A DNA stretch of 64,000 nucleotides, from contig NZ_CP077091.1 in NCBI RefSeq assembly GCF_014268595.2, positions 4,942,001 through 5,006,000 on the forward strand, in the 5' to 3' direction. Under the pieces are notes generated by a model. That model was not told the DNA's origin and searched no databases. It was given only the letters and a program-made list of their open reading frames with translations. A program made the translations under genes and the position numbers. Position 1 is the stretch's first letter. Each line of letters starts with the position of its first letter. Positions 17,454 through 26,949 of this stretch are shown one piece after another. The stretch comes from Pseudomonas hamedanensis (GTDB taxonomy: Bacteria; Pseudomonadota; Gammaproteobacteria; Pseudomonadales; Pseudomonadaceae).

Positions 17454-20420
17454 ATGCACACGCATACACCGACGGTTTCCGTGATGGATTCACGTGGGCT
17501 GAACATTGCCACGGTGTCCTATTGTCGTGAAACCCCCGGTGGGCCGACCGACCCGCGTATTTATCGCCAACGCTACAACGCTGCCGGTCGACTGACTGAC
17601 GCCTGCGATCCACGCCTGTATGCGCTGCAACAGCGCGAACCGGATGCCCGCCCAAACCTGAAGTTGATTTCCAGCCTCTCCGGCCGGTCCCTTTCAAGCG
17701 ACAGTGTTGATGGCGCACTTCGGCTGACCTTGCCAGGCGCGGCAGGACAACGCCTCATCGAGTGGGACGGGCAGATGACACAGACGCTGACCTTCTATGA
17801 CTTGCGGCTGCGTCCCATCAGTCTCGTTGAACAGGTACTGGGCACAAGTGCCAGAAACAGCGGTTTTTTCAGTTACGGCGACAGCTCGCCATCGTGCGCA
17901 GCGCACAACCAATGCGACCGCATGATTCGCCATGATGACAGTGCTGGCAGCGAGTTTTTTCCTGAATACACCCTCAACGGTGAGCCAATCAGGTGTGTAC
18001 GGCACTTTCTCAGTGAAATTAACGAGCCGGACTGGCCGCCAGCCTTGGCGGAAAGAGACCTGCTCCACGAGTCCGGGAGTGGTGCAACTACCCATGTCTG
18101 CTATAACGCCTTGGGGGAGACGATCAGCCAGCAAGACGCCATGAGCAATCAAAAGCGACTCCAACTGAACGTCGCCGGACAACTCAAGCAAATCAGTCTG
18201 AAAGTCGCGCAAGACTCGCATCCCAGACTGTTGCTGCACGACATCCAGTACAACGCGGACGATCAGGTGGTGCGCCAAGCGGCCGCCAATGGCGTGATAA
18301 GCCAGAATTTCTACGATCCACAGAGCGGTCGACTTGTTGAGATCATTGCCGGAACGGACGGGCGCCCTGCCCTGCAACATCTGCTCTATCGCTACGATCC
18401 AGTCGGCAACATCCTCAGTGTCGAGGATATGGCCCAGCCCACGCGCTTTTTTCGCAACCAGACGATCAACCCTGTTTCGTCGTTTATTTATGACAGCCTC
18501 TACCAATTGATCGGTGCCACGGGCTGGCAGCGAAGCAGCACGGTCAATGGTCCCGCGGAGCCGATCTTCAGCTCTCCACCAGATTCCGCCCAGCTCGAAA
18601 ACTACCGCCAGACGTACACCTATGATGAGGCCGGCAACCTCACCACCCTGGTTCACAGTGCCGCAAGCAAGAGTTGGACGCAGCGCACGGCGATTTCCAG
18701 ATACAGCAATCGCGGCATGGAACAAACGATCAGCGGCACACTGCCCGACGAACTGGAAATTGCCGCCGGCTTCGATATCAACGGCAACCGGAAAACGCTC
18801 CAGCCCGGCCAGATGTTGCAGTGGAGTGCTGGCGGACGATTGCTCCAGGTCGATCAGGTCAGGCGCAAGGATGCTGCAAACGACTGCGAGCGCTATGCGT
18901 ACGACGGCGCGGGTCAGCGCAAGCGCAAAGTCCGCCTCGTACAAACGGCAGCAATCGTGCAACTGCATGAAACGCGCTATCTGCCAGAGCTGGAAATACG
19001 CAATAGAGCCGATGAAACCTTGCACGTCATTTCAGTGCAGGCAGGACGTTGTGCTGTTGAAGTCCTGCACTGGGCTACCGAGGGCATGGTTGCCGATCAG
19101 TATCGCTACCAGTTCAGCAATCATCTGGGCTCGAACATGCTGGTGCTCGACGATCAGGGCAACACTATTTGTGAAGAGAACTATTTTCCCTACGGTGGCA
19201 CCTCGTGGTGGGCAGGGCCCGATCAGCTACAGGCCCGTTACAAGACCCGCCGCTACGCAGGCCAGGAGCTTGATGCCACCGGCCTTTATTATTATGGCCA
19301 GCGCTTCTATGCGCCTTGGTTGATGCGCTGGATCAGCCCGGATCCGGTGGGCATCACCGATGGTATGAATCGATACTTGATGGTGCGCGGCAATCCCGTA
19401 AGGTTTGTCGACCGCCAAGGACTGACCGGATTGGATACCGCCAGGGCAGCGGGTGCGACAGCCACGCGAGAGTTTGTCAGCGCAGCTTTTGCCACCGCCG
19501 CGCAAGCGGCCTTCGTGGGTTTCCTGCCGCCGGCGAACGTTGCGGTGAGCATTGGAGGTGCTTTGGCGGGTGCCGTAACGGGTGGCATAAGCGGCTATGC
19601 CGGCGCCAACTGGGCGCAAAGCTCTATGCACATCAGTTCCGCGGCAGATTGGGGACCTCTGGCTGCGAAAATCGGCGGTGCTGTAATAGGTGCGGCCCTG
19701 GGCGCTGCGCCGTCCCTGCTCGGGATGCTCGATCCACGCGGGAATGCAGCCGCGGCGGGCCAGATTGGCAGCGCCTTCGGTACCCTGTTTCGCGAAATGT
19801 CGGCGCAGTATCTGGCCAATGCCGGTCCGAGCAATCCCGCTGTGGGCCGTGTCGATCCGCTCACGGGAGCGGCCAGCGTAGCTGGCGCAGGGTTGGCAGC
19901 AGGCGCCACCGGGTTCGGCGGCTCAATGCTGTTTGGCACGGATGCAACCGGAAATGTGTTGCAGTCCGTTCTTTCCGTCTCGGCAGTCACGGCTGCCAGT
20001 GCTGCCGCTGCCTCAGTCGTGAGAGGGCTGAGGGGAACCCCGACCATCCCCTCGAATGATCGCGAACCGACCTTCAATCAGGAAAACGCCGTGGTCGGCT
20101 ACAGCAGCCGTCATTTCTTTTTATCGTTGGGGCAGGTCGCCAATCTGGCTTTATCACAGATCCCTGGCTACGACACGTTGGACCCACACACCCGAACGGC
20201 GGTGAGCCGTGCAGTCGTGAGCGCGATCGGCGACATACGCTCGACGTTTGTCACGATTGCCAAGCCTGGCCTGAGCGCAGAACTGGGAAGGACTTCGTGG
20301 GACGTTGAAAAAAACGAGGTCGGTGCCGAAAGCCCACCAACCGACGTCGACCAAGTCTACTTTGTTAGCGAAACCAGTCCTGGTCAGCGAAAATATTCCC
20401 GAGCGCAACTCAACTTTTAA
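17454..20420 (+). CDS. RHS-repeat protein, TccC-like insecticidal toxin component
   Basis: A 988-residue protein. The N-terminus MHTHTPTVSVMDSRGL with YNAAGRLTDACDPRL matches C-components of Tc toxin complexes, which form half of the RHS cocoon that encloses a toxic C-terminal domain. YD-type repeats (YDPVGNI, YDEAGNL, YDGAGQR) run to the RHS core end near residues 600-660 (GLYYYGQRFYAPWLMRWISPDPVG, here split, then DGMNRY), where the aspartyl self-cleavage site lies in the family. The variable C-terminal part (about 660-988) has glycine/alanine-rich hydrophobic segments and no catalytic domain I recognise. No TcA or TcB gene and no immunity gene adjoin. The start ATG is set by the family N-terminus; its ribosome site is weak. 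Confidence 0.88.
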   Translation: MHTHTPTVSVMDSRGLNIATVSYCRETPGGPTDPRIYRQRYNAAGRLTDACDPRLYALQQREPDARPNLKLISSLSGRSLSSDSVDGALRLTLPGAAGQRLIEWDGQMTQTLTFYDLRLRPISLVEQVLGTSARNSGFFSYGDSSPSCAAHNQCDRMIRHDDSAGSEFFPEYTLNGEPIRCVRHFLSEINEPDWPPALAERDLLHESGSGATTHVCYNALGETISQQDAMSNQKRLQLNVAGQLKQISLKVAQDSHPRLLLHDIQYNADDQVVRQAAANGVISQNFYDPQSGRLVEIIAGTDGRPALQHLLYRYDPVGNILSVEDMAQPTRFFRNQTINPVSSFIYDSLYQLIGATGWQRSSTVNGPAEPIFSSPPDSAQLENYRQTYTYDEAGNLTTLVHSAASKSWTQRTAISRYSNRGMEQTISGTLPDELEIAAGFDINGNRKTLQPGQMLQWSAGGRLLQVDQVRRKDAANDCERYAYDGAGQRKRKVRLVQTAAIVQLHETRYLPELEIRNRADETLHVISVQAGRCAVEVLHWATEGMVADQYRYQFSNHLGSNMLVLDDQGNTICEENYFPYGGTSWWAGPDQLQARYKTRRYAGQELDATGLYYYGQRFYAPWLMRWISPDPVGITDGMNRYLMVRGNPVRFVDRQGLTGLDTARAAGATATREFVSAAFATAAQAAFVGFLPPANVAVSIGGALAGAVTGGISGYAGANWAQSSMHISSAADWGPLAAKIGGAVIGAALGAAPSLLGMLDPRGNAAAAGQIGSAFGTLFREMSAQYLANAGPSNPAVGRVDPLTGAASVAGAGLAAGATGFGGSMLFGTDATGNVLQSVLSVSAVTAASAAAASVVRGLRGTPTIPSNDREPTFNQENAVVGYSSRHFFLSLGQVANLALSQIPGYDTLDPHTRTAVSRAVVSAIGDIRSTFVTIAKPGLSAELGRTSWDVEKNEVGAESPPTDVDQVYFVSETSPGQRKYSRAQLNF

Positions 20421-20450
20421 GCAGGTGATGCTATCGCCTTACCGCTGCCC

Positions 20451-20894
20451 TCACCGCAGCGGCGGCTGCTCTCCCAGCGGCACCACCGCCATGGTCAGGC
20501 GCGACACGCAACTGGCCTTGCCTTCGTCGCTGGTCAGGCGGATATCCCAGACATGGGTGGTACGGCCAATGTGAATCGGCGTGGCCACCGCTGTCACCCG
20601 TCCACTGCGCAAGCCGCGCAGGTGGTTGGCGTTGATCTCCAGCCCTACGCAGTAAAAGTTGCTGGCATCGATACACAGATAACTGGCCATCGAACCGACG
20701 GTTTCCGCCAGCACCACCGAGGCGCCGCCGTGCAGCAAGCCGTACGGTTGGTGAGTGCGATGGTCGATGACCATGCTCGCCGTCAGCGATTGCTCGTCGA
20801 ACGCTTCGAAGCGGATGTCGAGCACTTCACCGATGGTGTTTTTCTGAATCGCGTTCAACTGCTCGATGTTTGGAGTGGTACGCCACAGGCTCAT
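20451..20894 (-). CDS. Hotdog-fold thioesterase (YdiI/PaaI type)
   Basis: A 147-residue hotdog thioesterase. The motif HGGASVVLAETVGS gives the catalytic E64 with H55 and the GG loop expected of the EntH/YdiI/4HBT-II group, which hydrolyses acyl- or aroyl-CoA. It follows the acyl-CoA ligase gene by 31 bp on the same strand, so the pair probably activates and releases acyl groups together. It is convergent with the RHS gene, only 30 bp away. Confidence 0.9.
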   Translation of the reverse strand: MSLWRTTPNIEQLNAIQKNTIGEVLDIRFEAFDEQSLTASMVIDHRTHQPYGLLHGGASVVLAETVGSMASYLCIDASNFYCVGLEINANHLRGLRSGRVTAVATPIHIGRTTHVWDIRLTSDEGKASCVSRLTMAVVPLGEQPPLR

Positions 20895-20925
20895 TGCAGA
20901 CTTCCCTTGTTGTTTTAGTCGTCAC

Positions 20926-22581
20926 TCAATCCTGCCACAGCACCGCCTCGCGGCGCTCGCTCCATTCTTCGAAACGGGCGCCATAACGGTCTTCGATCAC
21001 GTTGCGCTTGATTTTCAGGGTCGGCGTGAGAAAGCCGTTTTCCACGGCCCAACTGTCCTTGACCACCACCAGCCGGTGCAGGCGCTCATGCTTGTCGAGC
21101 ACAGCATTGACCTCCTCCAGCAGTTTTTCCAGGCTCGTCTGCAGACTCACCCGCCCCTCGTCCTGGCTGACCGAGGACAGCACACACAAGCCTAACGGCG
21201 CACTCAAACCATCGCCCACCACACAGACCTGTTCGATTCGCGAATGCACCGCCAGGCGATTCTCGATAGGCGCCGGCGCGACGTATTTGCCTTTGCTGGT
21301 CTTGAAGATTTCCTTGAGCCGCCCGGTCAGGCGCAGGCGCCCTTCGCTGTCCTGCTCGCCCTTGTCGCCGGTGCGCAGAAAGCCGTCTTCGGTCAGGGTC
21401 TCGGCGGTTTTTTGCGGTTCCTTGAAATAGCCGAGCATGTTCGCCCGGCTGCGCACTTGTACTTCACCGGACGCATCGATGCGCACTTCGACCTCCGGGC
21501 AAGGTTTGCCGATCCAGCCTTGCCGGTACTCGCCGGGCAGGCAGATATGCGAGTAGCCGCAACCCTCGGTCATGCCGTAGACCTCCAGCACATCGAGGCC
21601 GAGTTTCTGATACCAGGCGAGCAGGGTCGGCGGCACGGGCGCGGCGCCGGACAACGCCACACGCAAGGCATCCAGCCCCAGACCCGCCAGCACCTTGTGC
21701 CCGACCCGTTTGCCAATCAACGGCAGGCCGAGGAGAAAATCCAGACGTTTCGCCGGGATCTTGCTGTACACGCCCATCTGGAACTTGGTCCAGATGCGCG
21801 GCACGCCGAACATCGCGGTCGGCCGCGCCCGCTTGAGGTCGATGATGAAAGTATCGAGGCTCTCAGCGAAAAACACCGTCTGCCCGGTGTAGATCGACGC
21901 CAGCTCGACAAACATGCGCTCGGCGACATGGCACAGCGGCAAATACGACAGCAGTCGATCGTTCTCGTTGAGACCGAACAACTGCGTGCCGCGACTGGTG
22001 GCGAAACCAAGATTAGCGAAACTGTGCATCACGCCCTTGGGCAGGCCGGTGGTGCCGGAGGTGTAAATAATGGTCGCCAGTTGCTCGGCGGCGGGACGCG
22101 GGTCGTCCTGAATCGGCGAACAACCTTGCAGGTCCGCCCAACTGAAATCGAACGCGCCGGACGGATGCAGCGGCAGGCTGATAGTCGGCAAGCCCGCCGG
22201 CACGCCCTGGGACATGCCCGCCCAATCATCGAGTTTGCCGATGAACGCCAGCACGCTTTGCGAGTGAGTGAGCACCTGCGCCACCGATTCGGCCGTGAGG
22301 TTGGGGTACAGCGGCACCGAGACGTGTCCGGCCATCCAGATCGCCAGGTCGGCAATGATCCAGTGCGCGCAGTTTTTCGAGATCAGCGCGATATGACTGC
22401 CGGACGGCAATTCGCGGGCGCGTAGCCAGTGCGCGGCGCAACGGGCCTGATGGCCGACGTCGGCCCAGGTCAGTGTCTCGACCTGCCCGCCGCCGATGGG
22501 CTGCACAAGGAAGCGCTGGCGCGGGTGCCGCGCTTCGCGTTCGTAAAACACATCCAGCGGCAAACGGAAGGCGGCAGACAT
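20926..22581 (-). CDS. AMP-binding acyl-CoA ligase
   Basis: A 551-residue adenylate-forming ligase of the long-chain acyl-CoA synthetase type. The P-loop YTSGTTGLPKGVMHSF, the A5-like region YGMTEGCGYS and the hinge LRTGDKGEQD are visible, as is the C-terminal lysine segment KTSKGKYVAPAPIEN. No membrane segment, so it is probably cytoplasmic or membrane-associated. AGGAG lies 8 nt before the ATG. A 22-bp perfect palindrome 41 bp upstream (22622-22643) is a likely repressor site. Substrate chain length cannot be read from sequence. Confidence 0.92.
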   Translation of the reverse strand: MSAAFRLPLDVFYEREARHPRQRFLVQPIGGGQVETLTWADVGHQARCAAHWLRARELPSGSHIALISKNCAHWIIADLAIWMAGHVSVPLYPNLTAESVAQVLTHSQSVLAFIGKLDDWAGMSQGVPAGLPTISLPLHPSGAFDFSWADLQGCSPIQDDPRPAAEQLATIIYTSGTTGLPKGVMHSFANLGFATSRGTQLFGLNENDRLLSYLPLCHVAERMFVELASIYTGQTVFFAESLDTFIIDLKRARPTAMFGVPRIWTKFQMGVYSKIPAKRLDFLLGLPLIGKRVGHKVLAGLGLDALRVALSGAAPVPPTLLAWYQKLGLDVLEVYGMTEGCGYSHICLPGEYRQGWIGKPCPEVEVRIDASGEVQVRSRANMLGYFKEPQKTAETLTEDGFLRTGDKGEQDSEGRLRLTGRLKEIFKTSKGKYVAPAPIENRLAVHSRIEQVCVVGDGLSAPLGLCVLSSVSQDEGRVSLQTSLEKLLEEVNAVLDKHERLHRLVVVKDSWAVENGFLTPTLKIKRNVIEDRYGARFEEWSERREAVLWQD

Positions 22582-22621
22582 GCGACTCGCTCCTGTTTTT
22601 TTGGTCTGGAGCAAGCGTAGT

Positions 22622-22643
22622 CAACCAAGCAAGTGCTTGGTTG
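22622..22643 (-). promoter_or_regulatory. 22-bp palindrome, candidate operator of the acyl-CoA ligase operon
   Basis: CAACCAAGCA, spacer AG, TGCTTGGTTG: ten perfectly paired bases per arm, ending 41 bp before the ligase start codon. Length and symmetry fit a TetR-family fatty-acyl regulator site; the regulator itself is not in the window. Confidence 0.7.
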
Positions 22644-22681
22644 GATTTTTCAAACAAATAATTTCAGATGCAGATAGCCTC

Positions 22682-22771
22682 TGTAGGAGTGAGCCTGCTC
22701 GCGATGGCGGTGTGTCAGTCAGCGGCGATGTTGCCTGTCACACCGCCATCGCGAGCAGGCTCACTCCTACA
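22682..22771. repeat. REPIN (face to face)
   Basis: TGTAGGAGTGAGCCTGCTCGCGA and its complement enclose GCGGTGTGTCAGTCA ... TGTCACACCGC. It separates the ligase promoter region from the 3' end of sixA. Confidence 0.93.
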
Positions 22772-22789
22772 AGGGGAGCGGTGTATGCC

Positions 22790-23242
22790 TTAAGGGTGTT
22801 TGAGGCTGTTGAGCTTCATCGAGCCAATCAGCAGTTCACTGTGCTCAAGCTCCGCCAGCCCCGCCGTACTGACCCGCTCCGGCGGATGCCCGGCGCCGTG
22901 CTGCAGATAGCTGAGCAGATTGCCCACCAAAGGGTTATGGCTGACCAGCAATACATTGCTGACCGAGACCAATTGCTCGGCGACTTTGTCCGGATCGCTC
23001 TCCGGTGTCAGCCAATCGACGGTGCGAATCTCCGGCTCAAAGCCCAACGCCTCGCGAACAATCTGCGCGGTTTGCTGCGCGCGCAGATAAGGGCTGGCAT
23101 AGATCGCCGTCAACGGCTGCCCCATTAAATGAGCGGCGCTGCTCAGGACTTCTTTACGGCCATGTTCGGTCAGTTCTCGCTCGGAATCGATCTTCGAGCC
23201 GTAAGGCACCGCCTCACCATGACGCAGCACCCAGAGTTTCAT
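22790..23242 (-). CDS. sixA: Phosphohistidine phosphatase SixA
   Basis: A 150-residue histidine phosphatase with the catalytic RHGEA near the start (H8 as nucleophile) and a second histidine in VSHNPLVG. SixA removes phosphate from histidine phosphotransfer domains or PTS proteins. Its start overlaps the stop of the DUF4389 gene by 4 bp, so translation is coupled in the operon gpsA-DUF4389-sixA. Confidence 0.92.
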   Translation of the reverse strand: MKLWVLRHGEAVPYGSKIDSERELTEHGRKEVLSSAAHLMGQPLTAIYASPYLRAQQTAQIVREALGFEPEIRTVDWLTPESDPDKVAEQLVSVSNVLLVSHNPLVGNLLSYLQHGAGHPPERVSTAGLAELEHSELLIGSMKLNSLKHP

Positions 23243-23586
23243 AGCTTGGGCTCCTCATCGCGCACCGGATGCGCGGCCGGGGCGACGGTGTGCGGCGCTT
23301 CGCCTTCCGGGGTGCGCGGCGTTGGCCAGTCGGCGAACGGCCAGGGTTTCTGGTCGCTGTGAAAACTGCCGAAACGGCCAATCTGAGCGAGAAACTGGCT
23401 CAGGCTGTCGCCAAAATTCATCAGGCTGGCGCTCGGCGCACCGTAGATCAGACGGTAGATCAGTTGCACCAGCACCACGGCGCCGAGGATGAACTGCGCC
23501 ACTTGCCAGACCAGCACATAGACAATCATCCACAACACCCGCAGGAGGATGGATTCGTACTTGGCTTCGGTTTTCGGATCGTTCAT
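23239..23586 (-). CDS. DUF4389 membrane protein
   Basis: A 115-residue protein with one or two hydrophobic helices at about residues 14-46 (LRVLWMIVYVLVWQVAQF) and a polar, proline-rich tail. The pattern fits DUF4389, of unknown function. It sits between gpsA (16 bp upstream) and sixA (overlapping), on the same strand. Confidence 0.85.
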   Translation of the reverse strand: MNDPKTEAKYESILLRVLWMIVYVLVWQVAQFILGAVVLVQLIYRLIYGAPSASLMNFGDSLSQFLAQIGRFGSFHSDQKPWPFADWPTPRTPEGEAPHTVAPAAHPVRDEEPKL

Positions 23587-23602
23587 GGCTCTTCCCGTTG
23601 AC

Positions 23603-24628
23603 TCAGTTGAAACCGCTGGTGGAAATGAAATCGACGTCGGTTTTTGGCTCGGCGCGCATCAGTAGACCGATCACCTGCTCCAGCGTGCGTCCTTCGAAGA
23701 GAATCGCGTGCAGACCGGCGACCAGCGGCATGTACACGCCGACCTCTTGCGATTTGGCCTTGAGCACTTTGAGCGTGTTGACCCCTTCGGCGACTTCCCC
23801 CAGGCGCGACACGGCTTCGTCGAGGCTCAGGCCCTGGCCGAGGGCGAAACCGACCTGATAGTTGCGGCTCTTGGGCGAGGAACAGGTAACGATCAGATCA
23901 CCGACCCCGGCCAGGCCGAGGAAAGTCATCGGATTGGCCCCTTGATTCACCGCGAAACGAGTCATCTCTGCCAGAGCGCGGGTGATCAGCATGCTTTTGG
24001 TGTTCTCGCCCATGTCCAGCGCCACCGCCATGCCGGCGATGATCGCGTAGACATTTTTCAGCGCCCCGCCCAGCTCGACACCAAAGCGGTCGGCGCTGGC
24101 GTACACACGAAAGGTGCGACCGTGCAGCGCGGCTTGCACCTGCTTGCACAGCGCTTCGTCTTCACTGGCGACCACCGTCGCGGTCAGCGCATGTTCGGCG
24201 ATTTCCCGCGCCAGGTTCGGCCCGGACAACACGCCAATGCGCGCCTGCGGGGCGATCTCTTCGAGGATCTGGCTCATCAGTTTGAACGTCTGGGCTTCGA
24301 TGCCTTTGGTCAGGCTGACCAGCATCTTGCCGCTCAACCGCTCGGCGTGGGCGGCGAGCACCGTGCGCAGTGCGCTGGACGGCAGCGCGACGAAGCACAA
24401 CTCGCAGGCGTCGAGGGTGGCCTGCAGGTCGGTGACGGCAGTCACGCCCGGCAGAATCTTGATGCCTTTGAGGTAACGCGGGTTTTCGCGATTGACCCGG
24501 ATGGCCTCGGCCTGCTCGGGGTCACGCATCCACTGCCGGACTTGATGGCCGTTCTCGGCCAACAGATTGGCCACGGCGGTACCAAAACTTCCGCCTCCCA
24601 GGACCGCAATCGGGCGCTGTTCAGTCAT
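23603..24628 (-). CDS. gpsA: NAD(P)-dependent glycerol-3-phosphate dehydrogenase
   Basis: A 341-residue GpsA that reduces dihydroxyacetone phosphate to sn-glycerol-3-phosphate for phospholipid synthesis. The Rossmann loop GGGSFGTA (from about residue 11), [16 protein letters not shown] and the [11 protein letters not shown] segment with the catalytic lysine are present. The start MTEQRPIAV is chosen over an in-frame extension because the Rossmann strand begins there. It is the first gene of a three-gene operon. Confidence 0.96.
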   Translation of the reverse strand: MTEQRPIAVLGGGSFGTAVANLLAENGHQVRQWMRDPEQAEAIRVNRENPRYLKGIKILPGVTAVTDLQATLDACELCFVALPSSALRTVLAAHAERLSGKMLVSLTKGIEAQTFKLMSQILEEIAPQARIGVLSGPNLAREIAEHALTATVVASEDEALCKQVQAALHGRTFRVYASADRFGVELGGALKNVYAIIAGMAVALDMGENTKSMLITRALAEMTRFAVNQGANPMTFLGLAGVGDLIVTCSSPKSRNYQVGFALGQGLSLDEAVSRLGEVAEGVNTLKVLKAKSQEVGVYMPLVAGLHAILFEGRTLEQVIGLLMRAEPKTDVDFISTSGFN

Positions 24629-24824
24629 ATGCAATCCGTTAATCCATACCAGTGGCGATGCCGGCATTATACGGGGCGACCCGGTCGCGGCCAGCCCCTG
24701 CGTCAATTACCGACACTTGTAGGAAGAAGACCAACAAAACCTAGGAAAATGCCTACAACGTGACTGGAAAAGTCGCTGCCCTCGGTTAACATGCGCGCCA
24801 ATTCTTCGCTCTATAGGCTGCGTT

Positions 24825-26948
24825 GTGTTTTTTGGCCCTCCCCCACCGCGTTCGTCTGTGCTGCTGGCGCTGCTGTTCAGCCCGCTGCTGCAGGCCGACG
24901 ATCTGTTTGTCGACAGCCAGACGCTGCCGCAGGTGCTGACCGCCACGCGCCTGAAACAGACACCGGCACAAGTGCCGGGGAGCATGACCGTACTCGACAG
25001 CGAACTGATCGGCGCCAGCGGTGCCCGTGACATCAGCGAGCTGCTGCGCCTGGTTCCGGGGATGATGGTCGGCCACCTCAACGGCAATCAGGCCGCGGTC
25101 AATTACCACGGCACTAATGCCACCGGCGCGCGGCGCATGCAGGTGTTGATCGATGGCCGCTCGGTGTACCGCGCAGGCTTGGCCACGGTGGACTGGAGCG
25201 ATATTCCGGTGGCCCTGGAAGACGTCGAACGCATCGAAGTGTTTCGCGGGCCGAACACCGTCAGCTACGGCGCCAACGCGCTGATGGCGGTGATCAACAT
25301 CATCACCCGCCACCCCGCGGACAGCCATGGCACGCGGCTGAAGTACACCCGCGGCCAACGCGGCATCAGCGACTTCTATGCGAGCCAGGGCACCGGCTGG
25401 AACGGCGGTGATCTGCGCCTGTCGCTGTCCGGCCAGGAGGACGACGGTTTCGACAGCGATCGCAGCGGCGCCGACTACCGCGACAGCCGCCGCTTGAATC
25501 GCCTGAGTCTCGCCGTCAGTCACACCCTGAGCGATGACCAGAGCCTCGACTGGCAACTCAACGCCAAGGACGGCAGCAATCAGCGGCCCTATACCTACCG
25601 CCCGGTGTTCTCAGGGACTACCGCCGCCGGGAATAATTCCGACGTGGTGGCCAAGGATTACGCCGGCTCGGTGCGCTGGAACCTCGACATCAACCCCGAA
25701 CACAGCCTTTACGTACAAGGCTCGGTCCAACACTGGGATCGTCAGCAGACCTGGCGCGCCTGCGACGCCGAGGTCTCGTTCAGCCCGCAACTGGCGCAAC
25801 TGTGGCAACTGAACCCCAACTACACCGAACGCCTGGCGCGCAACATCAGCCAATTCACCGGCCCCGGCGCGGCACCCGGCACACCGCAGGAGATGGCGCT
25901 GGCCAATCAAGTGCTCGGTCAATGGCGCAACGGCGCCAGTCGAACCCTGTGCGGTGACATCGACCAGAGCGCCCGCGAATCGCGCTACGACCTTGAACTG
26001 CAAGATACCCTCAGCCTGTCCGACAGCCTGCGTCTGGTCAGCGGCATGAACTATCGCTACGACCGCGCCGACTCCGAAACGTATTTCAACGGCACGCTCG
26101 ACGACACCACTTGGCGCACCTTCGGCCAACTCGAGTGGCGCGCCAGTGAACATTGGCTGTTACAGGGCGGGGCGATGTTCGAGGACACGCAACTGGTCGG
26201 CAGTTCGCTGACCCCTCGCTTCGCGATCAACTACCTGATCAACCCGCGCCACGGCCTGCGTGCGGTGTACTCCGAAGCGATTCGCTCGCCGGACATGTTC
26301 GAGAACAACGTCAACTGGAGCTATCAGGTCAGCAAGCTGCGGCCCTCGGCGTATGGACAGTCGTCGGCGCGTTATTTCGTCCAGACCCGCGGCCCCGGCG
26401 ATCTCGATCAGGAACACATGCGCTCGCGGGAATTGGGTTACAACGGCTATTTCGCCGAACTCGGCCTGGCGCTGGATGTGAAGCTGTTCTATGACGAAAT
26501 CACCGGGATGATCAGCGAGCCGCTGCGCAACAACCAGTACATTGCCAGCAACGCCAACAGCTCACGCTTTCGCGGCACGGAAACCCAACTGGATTGGCGC
26601 GTGAGCGTGGCCGACCGCTTGCGTTTCACCTATGCCTTTGTCGATGCCCAGGCGAGCAATCCGCTGGATCAGCAGTTCACCTCGCGCAACAGCGGTTCCG
26701 CCGGCTGGCTGCGCGATTGGGGGCATGGCTGGAACAGCGCCGTCTTCTATTACGGCGACAACGCCCTCAATGGCTACCGCTTCGAACGGATCGACACACG
26801 CATCGCCAAACGTATTCCGCTGGGCAAGGCGCAGTTGCAACTGGCCGGGGTGTTGCAGCAGCGCCTCGATCACGAGCCGAGCACTTTTGTCGATAACAAC
26901 GATGACGAGCGCCGATTGATGTACTTCAGTGCCGAGCTGGAGTTCTAG
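24825..26948 (+). CDS. TonB-dependent outer-membrane receptor
   Basis: A 707-residue receptor starting at GTG. A signal peptide is visible (LLALLFSPLLQADD, cleavage near residue 24). The plug follows (PGSMTVLDSELI, RDISELLRLVPGMMVG, IDGRSVYR, VERIEVFRGPNTVSYGANAL, VINIITR), then the beta-barrel ending in the aromatic SAELEF. Size and plug resemble BtuB/colicin-type receptors rather than large siderophore receptors. No N-terminal sigma-regulator signalling domain is present. It heads an operon with a binding protein (1 nt after its stop) and a hybrid kinase. Ligand unknown. Confidence 0.92.
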   Translation: MFFGPPPPRSSVLLALLFSPLLQADDLFVDSQTLPQVLTATRLKQTPAQVPGSMTVLDSELIGASGARDISELLRLVPGMMVGHLNGNQAAVNYHGTNATGARRMQVLIDGRSVYRAGLATVDWSDIPVALEDVERIEVFRGPNTVSYGANALMAVINIITRHPADSHGTRLKYTRGQRGISDFYASQGTGWNGGDLRLSLSGQEDDGFDSDRSGADYRDSRRLNRLSLAVSHTLSDDQSLDWQLNAKDGSNQRPYTYRPVFSGTTAAGNNSDVVAKDYAGSVRWNLDINPEHSLYVQGSVQHWDRQQTWRACDAEVSFSPQLAQLWQLNPNYTERLARNISQFTGPGAAPGTPQEMALANQVLGQWRNGASRTLCGDIDQSARESRYDLELQDTLSLSDSLRLVSGMNYRYDRADSETYFNGTLDDTTWRTFGQLEWRASEHWLLQGGAMFEDTQLVGSSLTPRFAINYLINPRHGLRAVYSEAIRSPDMFENNVNWSYQVSKLRPSAYGQSSARYFVQTRGPGDLDQEHMRSRELGYNGYFAELGLALDVKLFYDEITGMISEPLRNNQYIASNANSSRFRGTETQLDWRVSVADRLRFTYAFVDAQASNPLDQQFTSRNSGSAGWLRDWGHGWNSAVFYYGDNALNGYRFERIDTRIAKRIPLGKAQLQLAGVLQQRLDHEPSTFVDNNDDERRLMYFSAELEF

Positions 26949-26949
26949 C

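Noticed and set aside
20421..20450. An immunity gene for the RHS protein
   Set aside because: Only 30 bp separate the RHS stop from the convergent thioesterase stop; no small gene fits.
24718..24763. A GacA-type box before the TonB receptor (TTGTAGG ... CCTACAA)
   Set aside because: The half-sites are about 30 bp apart, not the 6 bp of the known GacA site, and the core differs (TGTAGG, not TGTAAG).
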